DNA of 64,000 nt from Fragum whitleyi (GCA_948146395.1 OX411543.1:68831474-68895473), one strand, 5' to 3'. Counted from the first letter of the stretch, positions 1 through 13,012 are shown. Notes: generated from the letters alone by a model not told the origin. Numbers and translations are program-made.

Positions 1-1679
1 GGTACAAATGTCCTTTAACTAGCTCTTTAATAGCTGGTAATAGGTTTCTTTTTCTAGACATAGGTCGCAAGATCTTCAAATATACCTTGTTTGTATATCA
101 GAGGAAGAATTGATGAGGCAACCCTTGCATCTTAAGTGACTAAATTTATCGGGATCATCAATGTTCATATACAATATTTTTTTTTTATTATTGTACATTG
201 TTGTACCTGAAAGTTATAAACGATTGGTCTCTTCTGTTCTTTTTTGTTCAAAATATTCTATGGTGTGTATTATAAATTTGATATTTGGTGTAGCTTTTTT
301 CTCTAAATGCAGAGTAAATTTTAGATGAATCGAGATTGACAAATTCTGTACACGGGAATCAAAAGTGGGTAAAATTCTGAAGAAAAACTATCTTTGTACA
401 TATTGTGGAAGAACGGATTTTTGTGTGACAAATGGTTTCTTCCCTTTCCGCAATATTTTTCGAGTATAAAGTCTAAGGAGCTTAAATCATTCTGTAATCT
501 AACAATTTTTGTAATGTGAATGGTTTTAATATGTTATATTTCAAGGGCCAGTTTTTTTGTTTTTTTTATCAAATAAACAAATGAACTTTGAATTCAAGTA
601 CGTGTAAAGGTCAGTGGTCTATCTATATACCATTAGTATAAATTTGAACTGGTAATTTCATGCAGAATGCTACGAATGATAACACGTTAGCTTCGCGTTA
701 AATAACACGTTCAGAACGTTTCCAGAACGTTACATGAACGTTTGACACACGCTCAAGAACGTTGATATACGCTTCCATACTATATCAACACGTTCTGGGC
801 ACGCTACTCACGCGTTACTCACAGTTTCTAAATTACTATGAACACGCTACAATAGGCAAAAAGGACTAAGTACGTCAGCTTCTGTAGACGTTTTATAGAT
901 GGTAATTTCATCAAACGCTGGTTCAAAAGTTGAGTTGTTACAGGTAAATGTAGACAATTTTGTGTCAATTGAACATTAAATGAATGTCCATTTTCCTTGA
1001 CATGAAATATTTCCAATCACCTTAATGGAAGCATTGTGATAAGCAGCATTTGAGAGGTCTACCCGAAGAACAATTCCGACAACAATGATTGATATTCGAA
1101 CTTTTTTCTCCCGTACCTACGGGTCGTTTCAATAAAACTTTGTCATAATAGTTCTTGGGTAACCCTCTTCAATCTCTTTTTGAACGTTCTGATTGTTCTA
1201 TAAATATGGGCATGACATTTTTTCACTATGGAATCTTTGAAAAAATGTCTCAGTCTAAACCGTTGTACAACGACAATTCAAATGAAACATTTTACCAGAA
1301 TGTTCCTTAGGAGACTCTACCCAAACATTGTTCGCCAAACTTTGGTATAGGCTTGGAAATTGTTCACTATAAAATCTTAAAACTTCTTCTCCTGATCCAC
1401 TGGGCTTATCTAAATTAAATTTGGCAGCACTTCCTATGGGTGACCGTTTTCAAAAACTGTTCGCGAAATAAGGTCGTTTTATTACCATTTGAATATTTGA
1501 TATTTGAACAGAATGATTCGTTGGTGAGTCATTTCAAATTTGTTAGCGAATTTATAATTGACCCGTTATAATTGGCGTAATAGGGCGTGCTTTTTTTCAT
1601 TAGGAAATCTTTGTAAGTCTTCTCCTAAATTTGGGCAAATTTGCCTTAATGTTCATTTTGTTACCCTCTCTAAAATATA
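1..1679. other. Non-coding, AT-rich; decayed B-type units near 1120-1480
   Basis: No gene is recognised. 660-850 is unusually dense in AACGTT/ACACGTT motifs. 1120-1480 retains phrases of the B module (TCAATAAAACTTTGTC, ATAAATATGGGCATGAC, TTTACCAGAATGTTCCTTAG), showing an old copy. Confidence 0.6.
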
Positions 1680-2695
1680 CGAGGGGTGTTCCAAAAGTCC
1701 GTGGACTTTCTTTATATCTCGAAGACAGTTCAACAGAAAGCATTGAAATCAGCATTTAATGAATATTAAACATTTACGAATTGTAACATTTTTATCCCAT
1801 TTATATGTATAATGCGTTCAACTGGCGTTGCCTTGGAGACTCACATAACGTCAAGTCAACCGGCGCAAAGAATGATTTTCATGTTTAACGCTTAACATTC
1901 TGTGACTGTAGCACCAATTATATTGCCTAACTCTCAAATAAAGTTCTTATATTAACATGTTATTTCTTCAAAGACAAACTGTCATTTCCAGATAAGTTCA
2001 TTGTTTGAAACACGATTCATTACAAGAATTAAATACATTGAACAACATAGGTGGTAAATAAGAGCTAGCCACCAGAACCTCAGAAATGAAACGTCGAATT
2101 GTCTTCTGTTACAGAAAGTAATACTCAATGAGAGGAGGTGATCGAAAGGATTGTCAATGACATCTAGAGAAGAGCCACAAGCAGCATTTTTTTCACAATA
2201 AAACATTGAAAACAAGCAACTGTAAAAATTCCGAATGCAGAGAAATATTATTTTGGCATCAAATGAAAGACAAGTATCAAATGTTTGTAAAAAATGTTAC
2301 TGAATTACAAGACATAATGTCAGGTCACTTAGACACTTACTATAGCTAATGTTGAAGCCCTGTAACCCGAAAATTGATTATATATGGTGCATTTAGAAAT
2401 CATTTGTAGTAAATCGAAATTTGGGATTATCTTATTGAATTAATCCCAAATACAGTATATGTGCTGAATATCTCGAAGTCAACGACGTACGTCAGAAACT
2501 CGCGGTGTGCGCCGCTTGGTGCATAGTGCATGTCTTTGAACGTTCATAACGCGACATCTGTTTCGCGTACTTCCTTTAAATTTGGTGACTGAGCAGAGAA
2601 AAGAAAACTCAATAAAATGATATGATTTATATTTTCATACGATCAGCAGTCTTTGAGATATGGCGTTAGTCCACGAACTTCTGGAACACCCTTCG
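1680..2695. mobile_element. Mariner-like MITE (1.0 kb) with TA target sites
   Basis: Inverted ends CGAGGGGTGTTCCAAAAGT (from 1680) and, on the other strand, CGAAGGGTGTTCCAGAAGT (from 2695) continue into GTGGAC on both sides, and both ends abut TA. Such ends are of mariner type. No transposase motifs were found in any frame inside, so this is a non-autonomous or decayed copy. Confidence 0.8.
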
Positions 2696-2769
2696 TAGAT
2701 AAACAGATAAGTAAAGATTGCCCACTTTTGATTCGCCCTTAAATAAAGACGTGGGTGCTGGTCCGAAGC

Positions 2770-3345
2770 ACATATGTTATCCATCCGTGCAAAATTTTAC
2801 ATACAAATCTGGAAAAGCATGCCCAAAGAATCATTCCTGTGAACAAAGGTTGAATTTTGAAAAGTAGTTTAAGACAAAGACTATATTTCACCGTAGCGAA
2901 GCATTTTTTGTGACACGAAAGACCAAAGTGTTAATGTTGTTATCCAAATCAGAATTTAATAAACAAATCTGAGCGATCACGTCACACAGATGATTCTGCG
3001 AAGTGTTGATGATTCTTAAGACCAATATGGAGAGCCATATTTGGACATTTTCTATCGGCACAAGAGCCCATAGCGCCGATGTTATCAACTCGGTCAGAAT
3101 TTAATGAACAAATGTAGAATGGCCCTTAGTGCCATTCTTGTGAAATACGGCTGAATTCTAACCAGTGGTTTCAAATAAGGAGAGTGTTATAATGATATGG
3201 GACCATTTCGTTGGTAACGCGACAGCCTATAGTGACCATGTTATCGATTAAATAAGAATTAAACGAAAAAATCGGAAAGCATATGTCCGAGGAAGGAATC
3301 ATTCCTGTGATATATGGTTTGATTATGACCCGTTTTTGAAGAGCA
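2770..3345. repeat. Degenerate tandem array, four units of about 155 bp
   Basis: Units begin near 2777, 2936, 3078 and 3236 with ATGTTATC, followed by AGAATTTAAT.AACAAAT, GAATCATTCCTGTGA and GGTTGAATT motifs. Similarity between units is modest. It directly precedes the element D start at 3362. Confidence 0.5.
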
Positions 3346-3361
3346 GATGATTGTTAAAAAT

Positions 3362-3930
3362 AACAAGAGGTCAATGATGGTCCTAGATAGCTTACCTGAG
3401 TGCCTTTGACACCTGGGACATGACATCAATTAAATAGGCAGATGTCAAGAAGGAGGTAAATTCTACATAAGATTAATATCATTGATTTTTTTCAGCAAAG
3501 AGCAAAAAGGATATACCTGGGCACATCCCTAAAAGAACATAGGGGCATGCAATGAATAAAATTGATGAAATTCAGTTAAATGAAACAATTCAGAAAAGTC
3601 TCTGCCTTTTGGTTTCAGAGAATATGTTTTAAAGATTTCCGCCTTTCTGTCTATGTAAAAAAGGGTGGGTTCATCTTGATATGAACAAACTTGGTAGAGG
3701 TCCACTAAATCATGCTTAATACAAAATATGAAAGCTGGCTGCCTTCTGGTTTCAGAGAAGAAAGCCTCTGAAGATTTTCTCTCTTTGATTCTATGTAAAA
3801 AGGGATGTGTCCGGATGGAGCCCAAATATGACCCTAGAGTATTGATATGAAAAAAACTTGGTAGAGGTCCACAAGATGATGCTTCATACCAAATATGAAA
3901 GCTGTCTGCCTGGTACATGTTGTCATATAT
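3362..3930 (+). mobile_element. Module element D, 3'-truncated copy
   Basis: It begins AACAAGAGGTCAATGATGG and carries three units similar to those at 48623-49470 (GGAGCCCAAATATGACCC, CTTGGTAGAGGTCCAC, AATATGAAAGCTGTCTGCC). The terminal hairpin is missing. The 129-codon minus-strand frame here is a by-product of the repeat. Confidence 0.65.
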
Positions 3931-6649
3931 CTATTTTATACAATAGGAATCGACAGGGTTTCCATCACTAAAGGACTGTTGCCAAAATCTATGCTGTAGC
4001 AATGTTTTAGACAAGACATGTTGGCTCTGAACCTTTCAAATATCAAATGATATAAAGTAAGTCAGATTTTCATTACAACATAGGACTTTCTAGTTATATA
4101 CTGTGTTGCATAAGAAAGTGTGCACTTTGATATGCTCTAGTTTCCTTTTCTTTACAAAGTTTGAGGAAACCTTTCAGGTAAAATTATTTGAATATTTTAG
4201 ATATGATCCCTTAGAAACGAGGCATAATTTCCAATTTCGATAAAGTGCGTAAACTGCGCAACATGGTCAGCACACAGAGTTGAGATTTACCCTTCTGAGA
4301 TTTCTTTTCTTTAGTAAGATACATTTGCTTTTGTGTCATTTTCGAATTTGACCGTCGACTTCCTAACATTTTCAAACAGAAGTTTGAGTTTATATATGGA
4401 TGAAACATCTGCGTTTACGTTAGAAAACTCTATGTTTCCTGGCCAATGATGTCAGATCAAGCAGTGCAATGAAGTTCTGCATTTTATATGATAGACAAAG
4501 AGGACTCGCAAGATGATACATATTTTTTTATTTGATCATGAATGCTAATTTCTCCCGGTGGGGAGTTTTCTTCGTACAGGGTTTAGTTCTAGACCGTCTT
4601 TCAAAATTTTGCGACGGACAGCGGTATATTTTTTTGAGATATTCAAATTTTAAAAGTGCATACTTTCTTTTGGAAATGAGTATTCTTAATATGACAGTGT
4701 TTCTTACAGAGTTTTCAAAGCATACGATACCATTCGGAAATTATATTCGATTCGCATGACACGAATTTATCGAACTCTATGTGGTTGTCTCTAAGATTTA
4801 TCATTCATTTTTTTTCTTGCTATTCTTTACTTGTTTTTCTTTTTCAAGCAAAGTAAAACTATCTTTGACAGCGTATCTAAAGTAATCAAAATTAATGTAA
4901 ATCAAAATACTGTCGGTGTCTTTTCTGTAAAAGCCATTTACTTGAGGCATCTGTAGTTGTGGTAGAAAATCTGGTAATTGAGCCGTCGATCATTCGTAAT
5001 ATTTAATCAACTTTGTTCCTGTCTTGTCATTTAGATTCCATAATCAAGATTTATTTGGTAGAAGATTTTTAAATTGAGGTTCAGAAAATCAATAAACACA
5101 TGTACAAACGAATTGAGGTACAAATAAATATGTGCAAGAGTAAATGTGAAGACTATTATTTGTCTAGAGATGGAAAACACATTTCCTCTGTTTCGGCTTT
5201 ATTAATTATAATAAAATTTCAAAACTAGGTACACGTTGTTTATTATTTGATTTAATGGCTTTTTCATTTAACAAGGGCGGAAAATAGTGAAAAGATACCT
5301 CGGCTCAACTGATTATTGTCGGGGATAAGGGTGAAAATCCTTTATGAAAATAATGCATATAATATTTAGTATATGTACATATAGGTATATAGAAAATTAA
5401 CTATAAACATTAAGTTAAAATTCGATAATACTCTTCGGAAATAATTACACCTTGAAAAGAACAGCAGAGGACAACATGTCAGACACTAGCTAAAATTAGA
5501 AATGAGCATCCTTTGTATTTTTATTTTTTCTTGACGGGAACAGTCCATATAGTGAAGTTATGAGTAAAATATACAAATAAATAGGTGAAATCTGTAGATC
5601 ATAGGTTATATTGTAATTCAGAGATTATCCATTTTTCTTCTTGACAACATATATAGAACACTTAGAGTTCTTATGTAAACAAGTACAGGGAGGCAATGTA
5701 TGGTAAATGATCTGTCACAGTACCGTCCGTTAAATGCACACCATACACAGGTTCTACAATGTAAGTATTTTAGATAATTAGACAAGACGTACACATTTTA
5801 CGTTCGAGACAAAGAACAAGAACAACGTAAAAAAGATTTTCCTATACAGTGTCCCATCTTTGACGTATTAATAAAATATGGTTCAATGTCTTAAACGCGC
5901 CAAGCACAGATTCTGACCAGCTTTTGTATTTTCACAGCCTGACCTGAGTCTTCACTGTGCACCCTGCAGTCAGGTATATATCAGGGATATATTCACTGCT
6001 CTTTAGCAGTCAGTGAATGTCGTTAGCACATTGTGTAGTTGTCTAGGTTATGCAATGTTTGAGCTCATACATATTTGAAAGTGATGGTAATGTCTGAGAC
6101 AGGCTTATTTCAAACTAAATTAAAATTAGTCCATTTACTCTATGTGGATCTAGGTAGATATACAATGTACCGATGTGAAAAACAATGAGTATTTACACTG
6201 CCCTTTGGTTAATCTACTTATAAATTAAAGTAAATGACGAAAAAACATGAATTATCTACATGTTGCATGAGATGACCAGACAGACAATGGCACAGTATTA
6301 CATTCGATGTTGGCTCGTGGAAAGTTCTCTGGTGAAAAATAAAAATACAACACTAAAAAATTACCATAAAGCTGAAGCTATTATTGGATTGGTAACTTTT
6401 TGGTAGTCAATAAAATCTGGGGAATGTATTACAGCAATAATTGTGTGTCTAAATAGAGATTGTATTAATGGATGATATAGACGGGGAAATATAGGCTATG
6501 GTGCGGCTTTCTCTTTTCTATCTTGGTACAAGACGACATCTTCAAAAAGAATATTGAGCGATTTAGGTTCAGAAACAATCCCTTTTCAATAAAAGAACGC
6601 AAAAGATTTAAAATGCACTGTATTAATGAAGTGACATAATTTTCGGTAT
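3931..6649. other. Non-coding AT-rich DNA, nothing recognised
   Basis: Only short frames with no family resemblance and no clear repeats or RNA genes. Confidence 0.6.
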
Positions 6650-7600
6650 CTCAGACCTATTTTCTGTCAAGACAATTATCCTAACCAATTTTTAAGGCTG
6701 ATTGAGCAAAAAGAATGACCTTTACAGTGTCATCAAGGTTTTCCTAAGATTTGACCCCTTGACCTCATTTTTACCCCACTTGACCCAAGTTCAAAATGGA
6801 CCTAAATTTCACCAAGACAGTCATACTTACTAATTCAAGGGTTAATTGAACAAAAATATGGCTTCCAGATTGTTTAAAAGGTTTGTCTAAGATTTGACCG
6901 CGTCCCTGATTTTGACCCAAGTTGACCCAATTTTGAACTTGACCTAGATTTCATCAAGACAGCCAGTCTTACTAAATTTTAGGTTGATTGAGTGGAAAAA
7001 AGATTTTACCCTTGACCTCATTTTTGACCTAAGTTGACCAAATTTCGAACTCAAACTTGATTTTATCAAGACAGTCTTCTTAACTAATTTAGATTGATTG
7101 AGCAAAATATGGCCTTAGAGGGTCTACAAGTTTTTTTTACTGCATTTTGGACCCTAGTTGACACAATTTCGAACGTGACCAAATTTTATCAAGACAACCA
7201 TTCTGACCAATTTTCAGGTTGATTAAGCAAAAAATATGGCCTCTAGAGTGTCAACAATGTTTCTTTTTACCCCATTTTTGCCAAAGTTGACCCAATGTCA
7301 AACTTTACCTATATTTTATCAAGATAATCATTCTGACCAATTTCGAGGTTGATTTTTGCGAATTATATGGCCTCTAGAGTGGCTACAAAGGTTTTCTTAT
7401 ATTGACCCTTGACCTCGTTTTCGACGCCACTTGACTCAGTTTCAAACTTGACCTGGATTTCATCAAGATAATCATTCTCTCAAACTTTTAGGTTGATAGA
7501 GCAAAACACATGGCCTCTTGTGTGTCTACAAGGTAAATGTTGACGACGCACGATGGACGATGGACATCTTGCAATAAGCTAAGTTGAGCTATAAATGACT
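6650..7600 (+). repeat. Module element A array, six degenerate units of about 150 bp
   Basis: Repeating units contain TTGACCTCATTTTTGACC, AGTTGACCCAATTTCGAAC, ATTTTATCAAGACAATCATT, CTGACCAATTT.AGGTTGATT and ATGGCCTCTAGAGTGTC. The array ends with GACGATGGACATC. No terminal hairpin is preserved. Similar modules occur at 45911-46877 and the end at 56745. Confidence 0.7.
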
Positions 7601-9257
7601 TCGCTATCTCAGATAAAGAATACTATTGTCTGGTGTGTCGATACTTACAGTTACAGCCGACTCCGAGAAAAATTCGCCCCTTCATGCAAACAAAAATAAT
7701 AAATAAAAAAAAACCCAAAAACTCCGATGTATCGCGAAACTTTGTTTACAGCTGAATGAATGGCGGATTCGGGTTGAATTTATCTTTAAAAAATATGCAT
7801 TTTGCCGAATTTGGGGTCATTTTTGTTCTATCACAATAGTCTGTCAGTTTATCTTACTATCCACATTAAATTGAATAATTACGAGTCAGGTTAGCCCAAT
7901 CGGTTACGTGTGTATCGTCCAATCTTGCAGTTTGATCTAGGTCGATCCAAGTCATAGACCAGATATCAAAACTCCGTCTTAGAAATTAACCCTTTGTTTT
8001 AAGATCCCAGATTTTTCAGAGAATTAAGAACAAAAATCTTTAGAAGTCTTTTACTTCCAAACCAGACGGGTAATCGACTTACTTTAGTATTGGCCATGTG
8101 ATTAGGAATCCATGAATCAACATAGAAAAGTAGGGCAAAATCTTTATTAATGTTCTACTTCCAAATCATTTAGTTAAAACTCTGATAATTGGAATTACCT
8201 ATAATCCGAGGACTATTCAGCAGGAATTTGGGAAATAAGTGTACCAACTTGAGAAAAAAAAAGAAAGAAAAAAAGTGTTGTTGGGTCTCTAATTTTTTTT
8301 ATTAAAATAAAGAATTAATTGCCAATGATCTTCTCCTTATAAGCGAAAAGGCATATATCCTTCAAATTTGAGTTAGAGAATGCCATATTGCACTGAAAAA
8401 CCTCTGTAAATTGGTTTCAGATCAAAATTAAGCCTTTGATGTTGGGATTCCTGTCATACAGATATCAAAACACATTTTTAAAATAACTTCCTCCACTACA
8501 TTTAGCCTAATACCTTTTTTAAGTTTAATAGGCCATAGGAAACAATCCTGTATCCTGGAAATTGCCTAGGAAAAAAGATCAGGTCAGAAACCGAACAACG
8601 TGTGTACTACGTAGCCTTTTTGTGATCACGCGCGCGCAAAAATAGGTCTAGTATACTTCATACAGGTGCCTTCGCCAAGCTGTTGGGAAAGTTGTAGAGT
8701 TATAAGTAGAAAACGCGGGATAATTCGCCCAAATGATTTAGAATTACCCCCATGTGGTAGTCTAGGTTGTCTATTGATATTTTACAATTGTGTAGAGTTT
8801 CAAGTGAATGCCTTCATTTAGTAGAACATAATATGTCACAAGTTTCAGTTTGCGGACGACGAAGACACCAAGGCAAAAGCAATACCGTTTGTTTTCTCTG
8901 AAAAAAAGGCCAAGGTAAAAATGAAAAATACTATTTTTTTATTGAACTTGACGTCAATATGATCTTCAGCAAAATAAATAAACTTTTTTCCGCATAAACC
9001 GAAACGGACATCGTAGAAAAAAATAGATTTTTGTATCCGCTATATCCGTTGTGTTATAAAGATTAAAATCCTGTCTGTTAGAAATCTGTTGTTTTGCGTT
9101 TGTACACTTTTTTCATATTGATCAATGTGTAAAAATACTGTTACGTTTCGTGTGCTTGTATGCTGTATTGTTTTTGTTTTCTAGTCTGTACATGCATTTC
9201 TCGATGAGCAATCACTTATTTTAATGATCTAATTCTGTGACCCTAACTATTCTTGTC
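7601..9257. other. Non-coding AT-rich DNA, nothing recognised
   Basis: No frame of note, no repeat found by eye beyond A/T runs. Confidence 0.6.
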
Positions 9258-9679
9258 TGCCGGCGTTCGTAGCGCCTCGGTCTGTCATACGAGGTTCCGA
9301 GTTCGAACCCCGATGAGGGCACTCTAGTTTTCCGACTATTTGTCTCTAATCAATGAATTGTAGACCTATGTGAGGTAGCAGCTAGACTAAGAAAGGATGT
9401 AAAAGATCGGCTATCGATCTTGATTCTTTCATTGGCCCACACATTCGGCGCGAGTACTGGTAAATTTTCCAGGAAGCAGAATCGAGAGGGATTAATCTAA
9501 GTTGTAAAAACCTGTTTCCCAATCGATGTAAAATAATTAGGTTTAAACTAAAAACCAAAGGATGTAATGGTAGCACTGGTGAGAGAAAAACCAGGAATCA
9601 ATTGTTAGGTGCTCCAGCTGCCGCAACATAACTGAAAGATAGTTAAAAACGGCGTAAAACCCCATTCAAACAAACAAAC
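9258..9679 (+). mobile_element. tRNA-derived SINE copy, interrupted by a 154-bp insertion
   Basis: A decayed tRNA-like head (box B GAGTTCGAACCCC near 9300) is followed by the family core CCGACTATTTGTCTCTAATC, ACCTATGTGAGGTAGCAGC and, after the insertion, GGTGCTCCAGCTGCCGC and the tail GTAAAACCCCATTCAAACAA. Same family as 15460-15735. The insertion at 9403-9556 is annotated separately. Confidence 0.85.
9403..9556 (+). mobile_element. 154-bp short element nested in a SINE, 11-bp target duplication
   Basis: The segment is flanked by aaaggatgtaa at 9392-9402 and 9557-9567 and splits the SINE core precisely, since removing it restores the core order seen in other copies. Internal motifs GGCGCGAGTACTGG, GAGGGATTAATCT and TTTCCCAATCGATGTAAAAT recur in reverse at 29940-30035, so it belongs to a dispersed family. 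No coding potential. Class unknown; an 11-bp duplication fits retroposition or some DNA transposons. Confidence 0.75.
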
Positions 9680-9889
9680 TAAACTATTCTTACATAACTT
9701 CTAGATTTAAAAAAAATGGAAAAGGTAAATAAAATACGCAAGTACCTAAGAAGTCAAGCAAGAAATAACATATTTTTTACCTAAGAACGATTATACAGAC
9801 AAACATGTGTACGAACAAAGGGACATGCTGACAAAGATATTACAGAGTGACACAACTAGATGGTTGTCACAGGATAAATGCTGTCGAAT

Positions 9890-11590
9890 ATTTGACTCCG
9901 GATCAGTTTAATTTTAATAATATACCTTGACCTGGGACCTTGACTATGGATGTATTTAAAAAATTCTTTCAAATATCATATCTTCTCATAACAAAAAACA
10001 ATTATGGCTATTTTTTTAGAATGATTACACCCATATGTTAAGAAAATATGCTTCGCACCAGCTAAATTGTTACATTCGACCTTACCTGTGATCTTGACCC
10101 TGGATTTATTTTAAAATATCTGTCAAATATCATATCAACTCTTGATGGAGAACAGTTGTACCAAATTATATGAAATCCATTAATAGATATAGGGGTTAAG
10201 CCTCAGAGATACTTTTTAGCTCCACTGGCCGAAGGCCAGCAAAGTATTGTCATGGCGGAGTGTCCTCCGTGCGTGCGTGCGTGCGTCCGTCCGTCCGTGC
10301 GTAAACTTTCTTTTAAACATCTTCTCCTCCAAAACCAATGGGCGGATTTTTACCAAACTTGGTAGAATGATCCTTGGGTGGCCCTCTTCTTAAATAGATC
10401 AAAGAATTTTGATTGGCCCCAAAATATGGGCGTGGCAGGGCGTGGCATTTTTTCACTTTGAATCTTTAAAAATCTCCTCCTCCCAAACCACTTAGCCGAT
10501 TTCAATGAAACTTGGCATGGATGTTCCTTGGGTGACCCTTTACTTAAATTGTTCTCTCCCGAACCCACTCAGCCAATTTCAATGTTACTTTACCAGAATG
10601 TTTCTTTGGTGACCCTTTACTTAAATTGTTCAAGAAGTTTTGATTGGCCCATAAATATGGGCCTGACAGGACGGGGCTTATTTGAATCCCGAAATCTTTG
10701 AACGAAATTTCCTCCTGAACCACTTGGCCGATTTCAATGAAACTTTAACAGCAGAATGTTCTTTGGTTGACCCTTCACCTAAATTGTTCAAGAAGTTTTG
10801 ATTGGCCCATAAATATGGGCCTGGCAGGACGGGGCCTATTTTGAGCCCGAAATGTTCGAATGACATTTTCTCCTGAACCACTTGGCTGATTTCAATGAAA
10901 CTTTACCAGAATGTTCCTTGAGTGCCTCTTTTCATAAATTTTTTGCTAAATTTTGATTGGCCCATAAATTTGGGTGTGGCAGGGCAGGGCTTATTTTGAG
11001 GCTAAAATCTTTGAACCACATCTCCTCCGAACCCACTCAGCCAATTTCAATGTTACTTTACCAGAATGTTTCTTGGGTGACTATTTACTTGAATTGTTCA
11101 AGAAATATTGATTGGTCCATAAATATGGACGTGGCAGGCGGGCCCATTTTGAGCCCGAAATCTTTGAACGACATCTTCTGAACCTTATGTTTTAACAAGA
11201 TGGGTAAAGGGTTGCAGGTCCATTGTGATTGAGTATTTTGGTGCTATATGGACCAGAACCAGTTAATCATTATTAAAAAGGTCTTAGGAGATTTCGGAGT
11301 GTTAATGTATTCATTTAAAGTAAGCTTCATTTAATGAAAGTCTAAAAGATTTTAAAGCCATTTTAAAGCCTCTTGGGCCTCTTGTTACATTTGAACTTGA
11401 CATTCGATCTATCTTATAATAGCTTTCAATTAGCACATCTACTCAGTAAATGAGGAACTGTTGTGCAAGTTATTATGATATCCAGCCATAAACGTAGGAG
11501 TAAATGTCCGAACATAATTGAGGGACAGACTGGCGAACGGACGGACACACAAATACAAACACAGCGAGTCGTCATTTCAACAACTTAAAG
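9890..11590 (+). repeat. Dispersed repeat split by element B (9890-10211 and 11388-11590)
   Basis: Both outer parts share units such as TTGACCTGGGACCTTGAC, CTTTCAAATATCATATC and GGAACTGTTGTGCAAGTTAT / AGAACAGTTGTACCAAATTA, and the right part ends in GAACGGACGGACACAC. They read as a single tandem-unit element broken by the insertion at 10212-11387. Confidence 0.5.
10212..11387 (-). mobile_element. Module element B, complete copy, inserted in another repeat
   Basis: Read on the minus strand it starts TAACAAGAGGCCCAAGAGG (11387 downward), carries about six units of 150 bp (plus-strand motifs GATTGGCCCATAAATATGGG, CCACTTGGCCGATTTCAATG, CCAGAATGTTCCTTGGGTG) and ends in a GTGCGTGCGTCCGTCC stretch and the hairpin CTGGCCGAAGGCCAG near 10222. 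Frames here on either strand follow the unit and are not genes. Confidence 0.75.
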
Positions 11591-11748
11591 CAAGCAAGTA
11601 CCATGAGACCGTGGTTTTCTTCGATTTGATACAAACGTGTATTGTTTATTCTAATACGACCCCTTTTATTCCATTATTGGGCTTCCTTTGACGGGTTACC
11701 GTCTCTTTCGCACATATTTTATAACATGATCTAGGGGATGTCAACTAT

Positions 11749-11754
11749 GTGTGT

Positions 11755-11824
<70 letters not shown>
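11749..11824. repeat. GT microsatellite
   Basis: An almost pure GT run of about 76 bp, with one ACGT interruption near its start. Confidence 0.98.
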
Positions 11825-11827
<3 letters not shown>

Positions 11828-12660
11828 AACTTCAAATGAAGCCCCGGGGAGAATATCTAAGTACCGTCTGGATGAATCCCGTTGAATATAATAAAAAGGC
11901 CTAAAAAAAATAGCTGTGTTTCCGCTAACGGGCTCGAAAAAAAAGAGGGTAGGTAGGTAGGCGTATCTTTTTTTTTATTATTTTTAAATTTTTGCTGCAA
12001 AAAATTCAAGGTAGTTAGGTAAATCGTTATTTTTTTTTTATTTTTTTTCTAACTTTGTTGATTTAGATATGCAAAGTAAGCCTTAAGCTTACAATGGCAA
12101 AGAGCAATAACAAGTGACAGTGTTAAATTCTTGCTAATGACACATCTTCACAATATAATCTGTAAATGTTCTAAGTTAAAATATGCTAGCTGCAATATAC
12201 CAAGAGATATGGCTATGACAAAATTCAAAGCAAACTGGAGTGAAAGCTAAGTGAAAATGGCCATTTTTGACATTCGGTGGCAGGTAACTCCAGACGTTCT
12301 GGTAAATATATTTTTTGAAGAATTGGAAACATAAGCTGTGAAAACAAAACAAAAAAAACCAAAACATAAAAATGTACGGCATGACGATTTTGTTTTGAAA
12401 TCCCACAAAGTGATGTCCAACATGAATTAATGTCGAAAGTTATAAAGTATACTTCTTTTGACAGCACATAAAAAGTGGGTACGAGTTGACTCCCAGTGTT
12501 TCCAAAAAAACCCAAATGGGGGTGATTTACCCTAAATTAAAGCTTGTACCCCCAATTTTTGCAACCAGCCTTCTCTGTGTAATATAGAGGGGGTAAATAG
12601 CCGTTTTTACCCCAGATTGAAAAAGCAGTGGAAACACCGACTCCATAATTATTGGAAAGC

Positions 12661-12780
12661 GTACGAGTTGACCAAAAATTTGGTACGAGTTGACCAAAAA
12701 GGGTACGAATTGACCAAAAAGGGTACGAGTTGACCAAAAAGGGTACAAGTTGCCGTGGGTACGAGTTGACCTGCTTCCAT
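12661..12780. repeat. Minisatellite of about 20 bp (GTACGAGTTGACCAAAAAGG)
   Basis: Six units start at 12661, 12683, 12703, 12723, 12743 and 12759, mostly 20 bp apart. A single related unit (GGTACGAGTTGACTCCC) stands 180 bp upstream at 12479. Overlapping minus-strand frames are products of the repeat. Confidence 0.85.
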
Positions 12781-13012
12781 CCGATAGAGGATCACCCATG
12801 GATCATTCTTGTGAAGTTTGATTGAAATCCATTCAGTAGTTTCTGTTGAGAAGAATTTTGAAGAAAAGGTTTCGACCGGGAGCACTTGATTGATATCCAT
12901 TCAGTAGTTTATATGGAGAAGAATTTTGAAGAAAAAGTTTACGACCGGACGCACACATGGATGACAGACACAGGGCCATGACAAATAGCCCACTGGCCTG
13001 ACAGCCAGTGAA
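12781..13012 (+). mobile_element. 3' end of a module element with terminal hairpin
   Basis: Two units with TGATTGAAATCCATTCAGTA and GAGAAGAATTTTGAAGAAAA are followed by CGACCGGACGCACACATGG, and the hairpin CACTGGCCTGACAGCCAGTG at 12991-13010. Upstream boundary not clear. Confidence 0.5.

Noticed and set aside
3529..3918. 129-codon minus-strand open frame
   Set aside because: It repeats with the period of the D module and is mirrored in 48623-49470, so it is repeat-derived.
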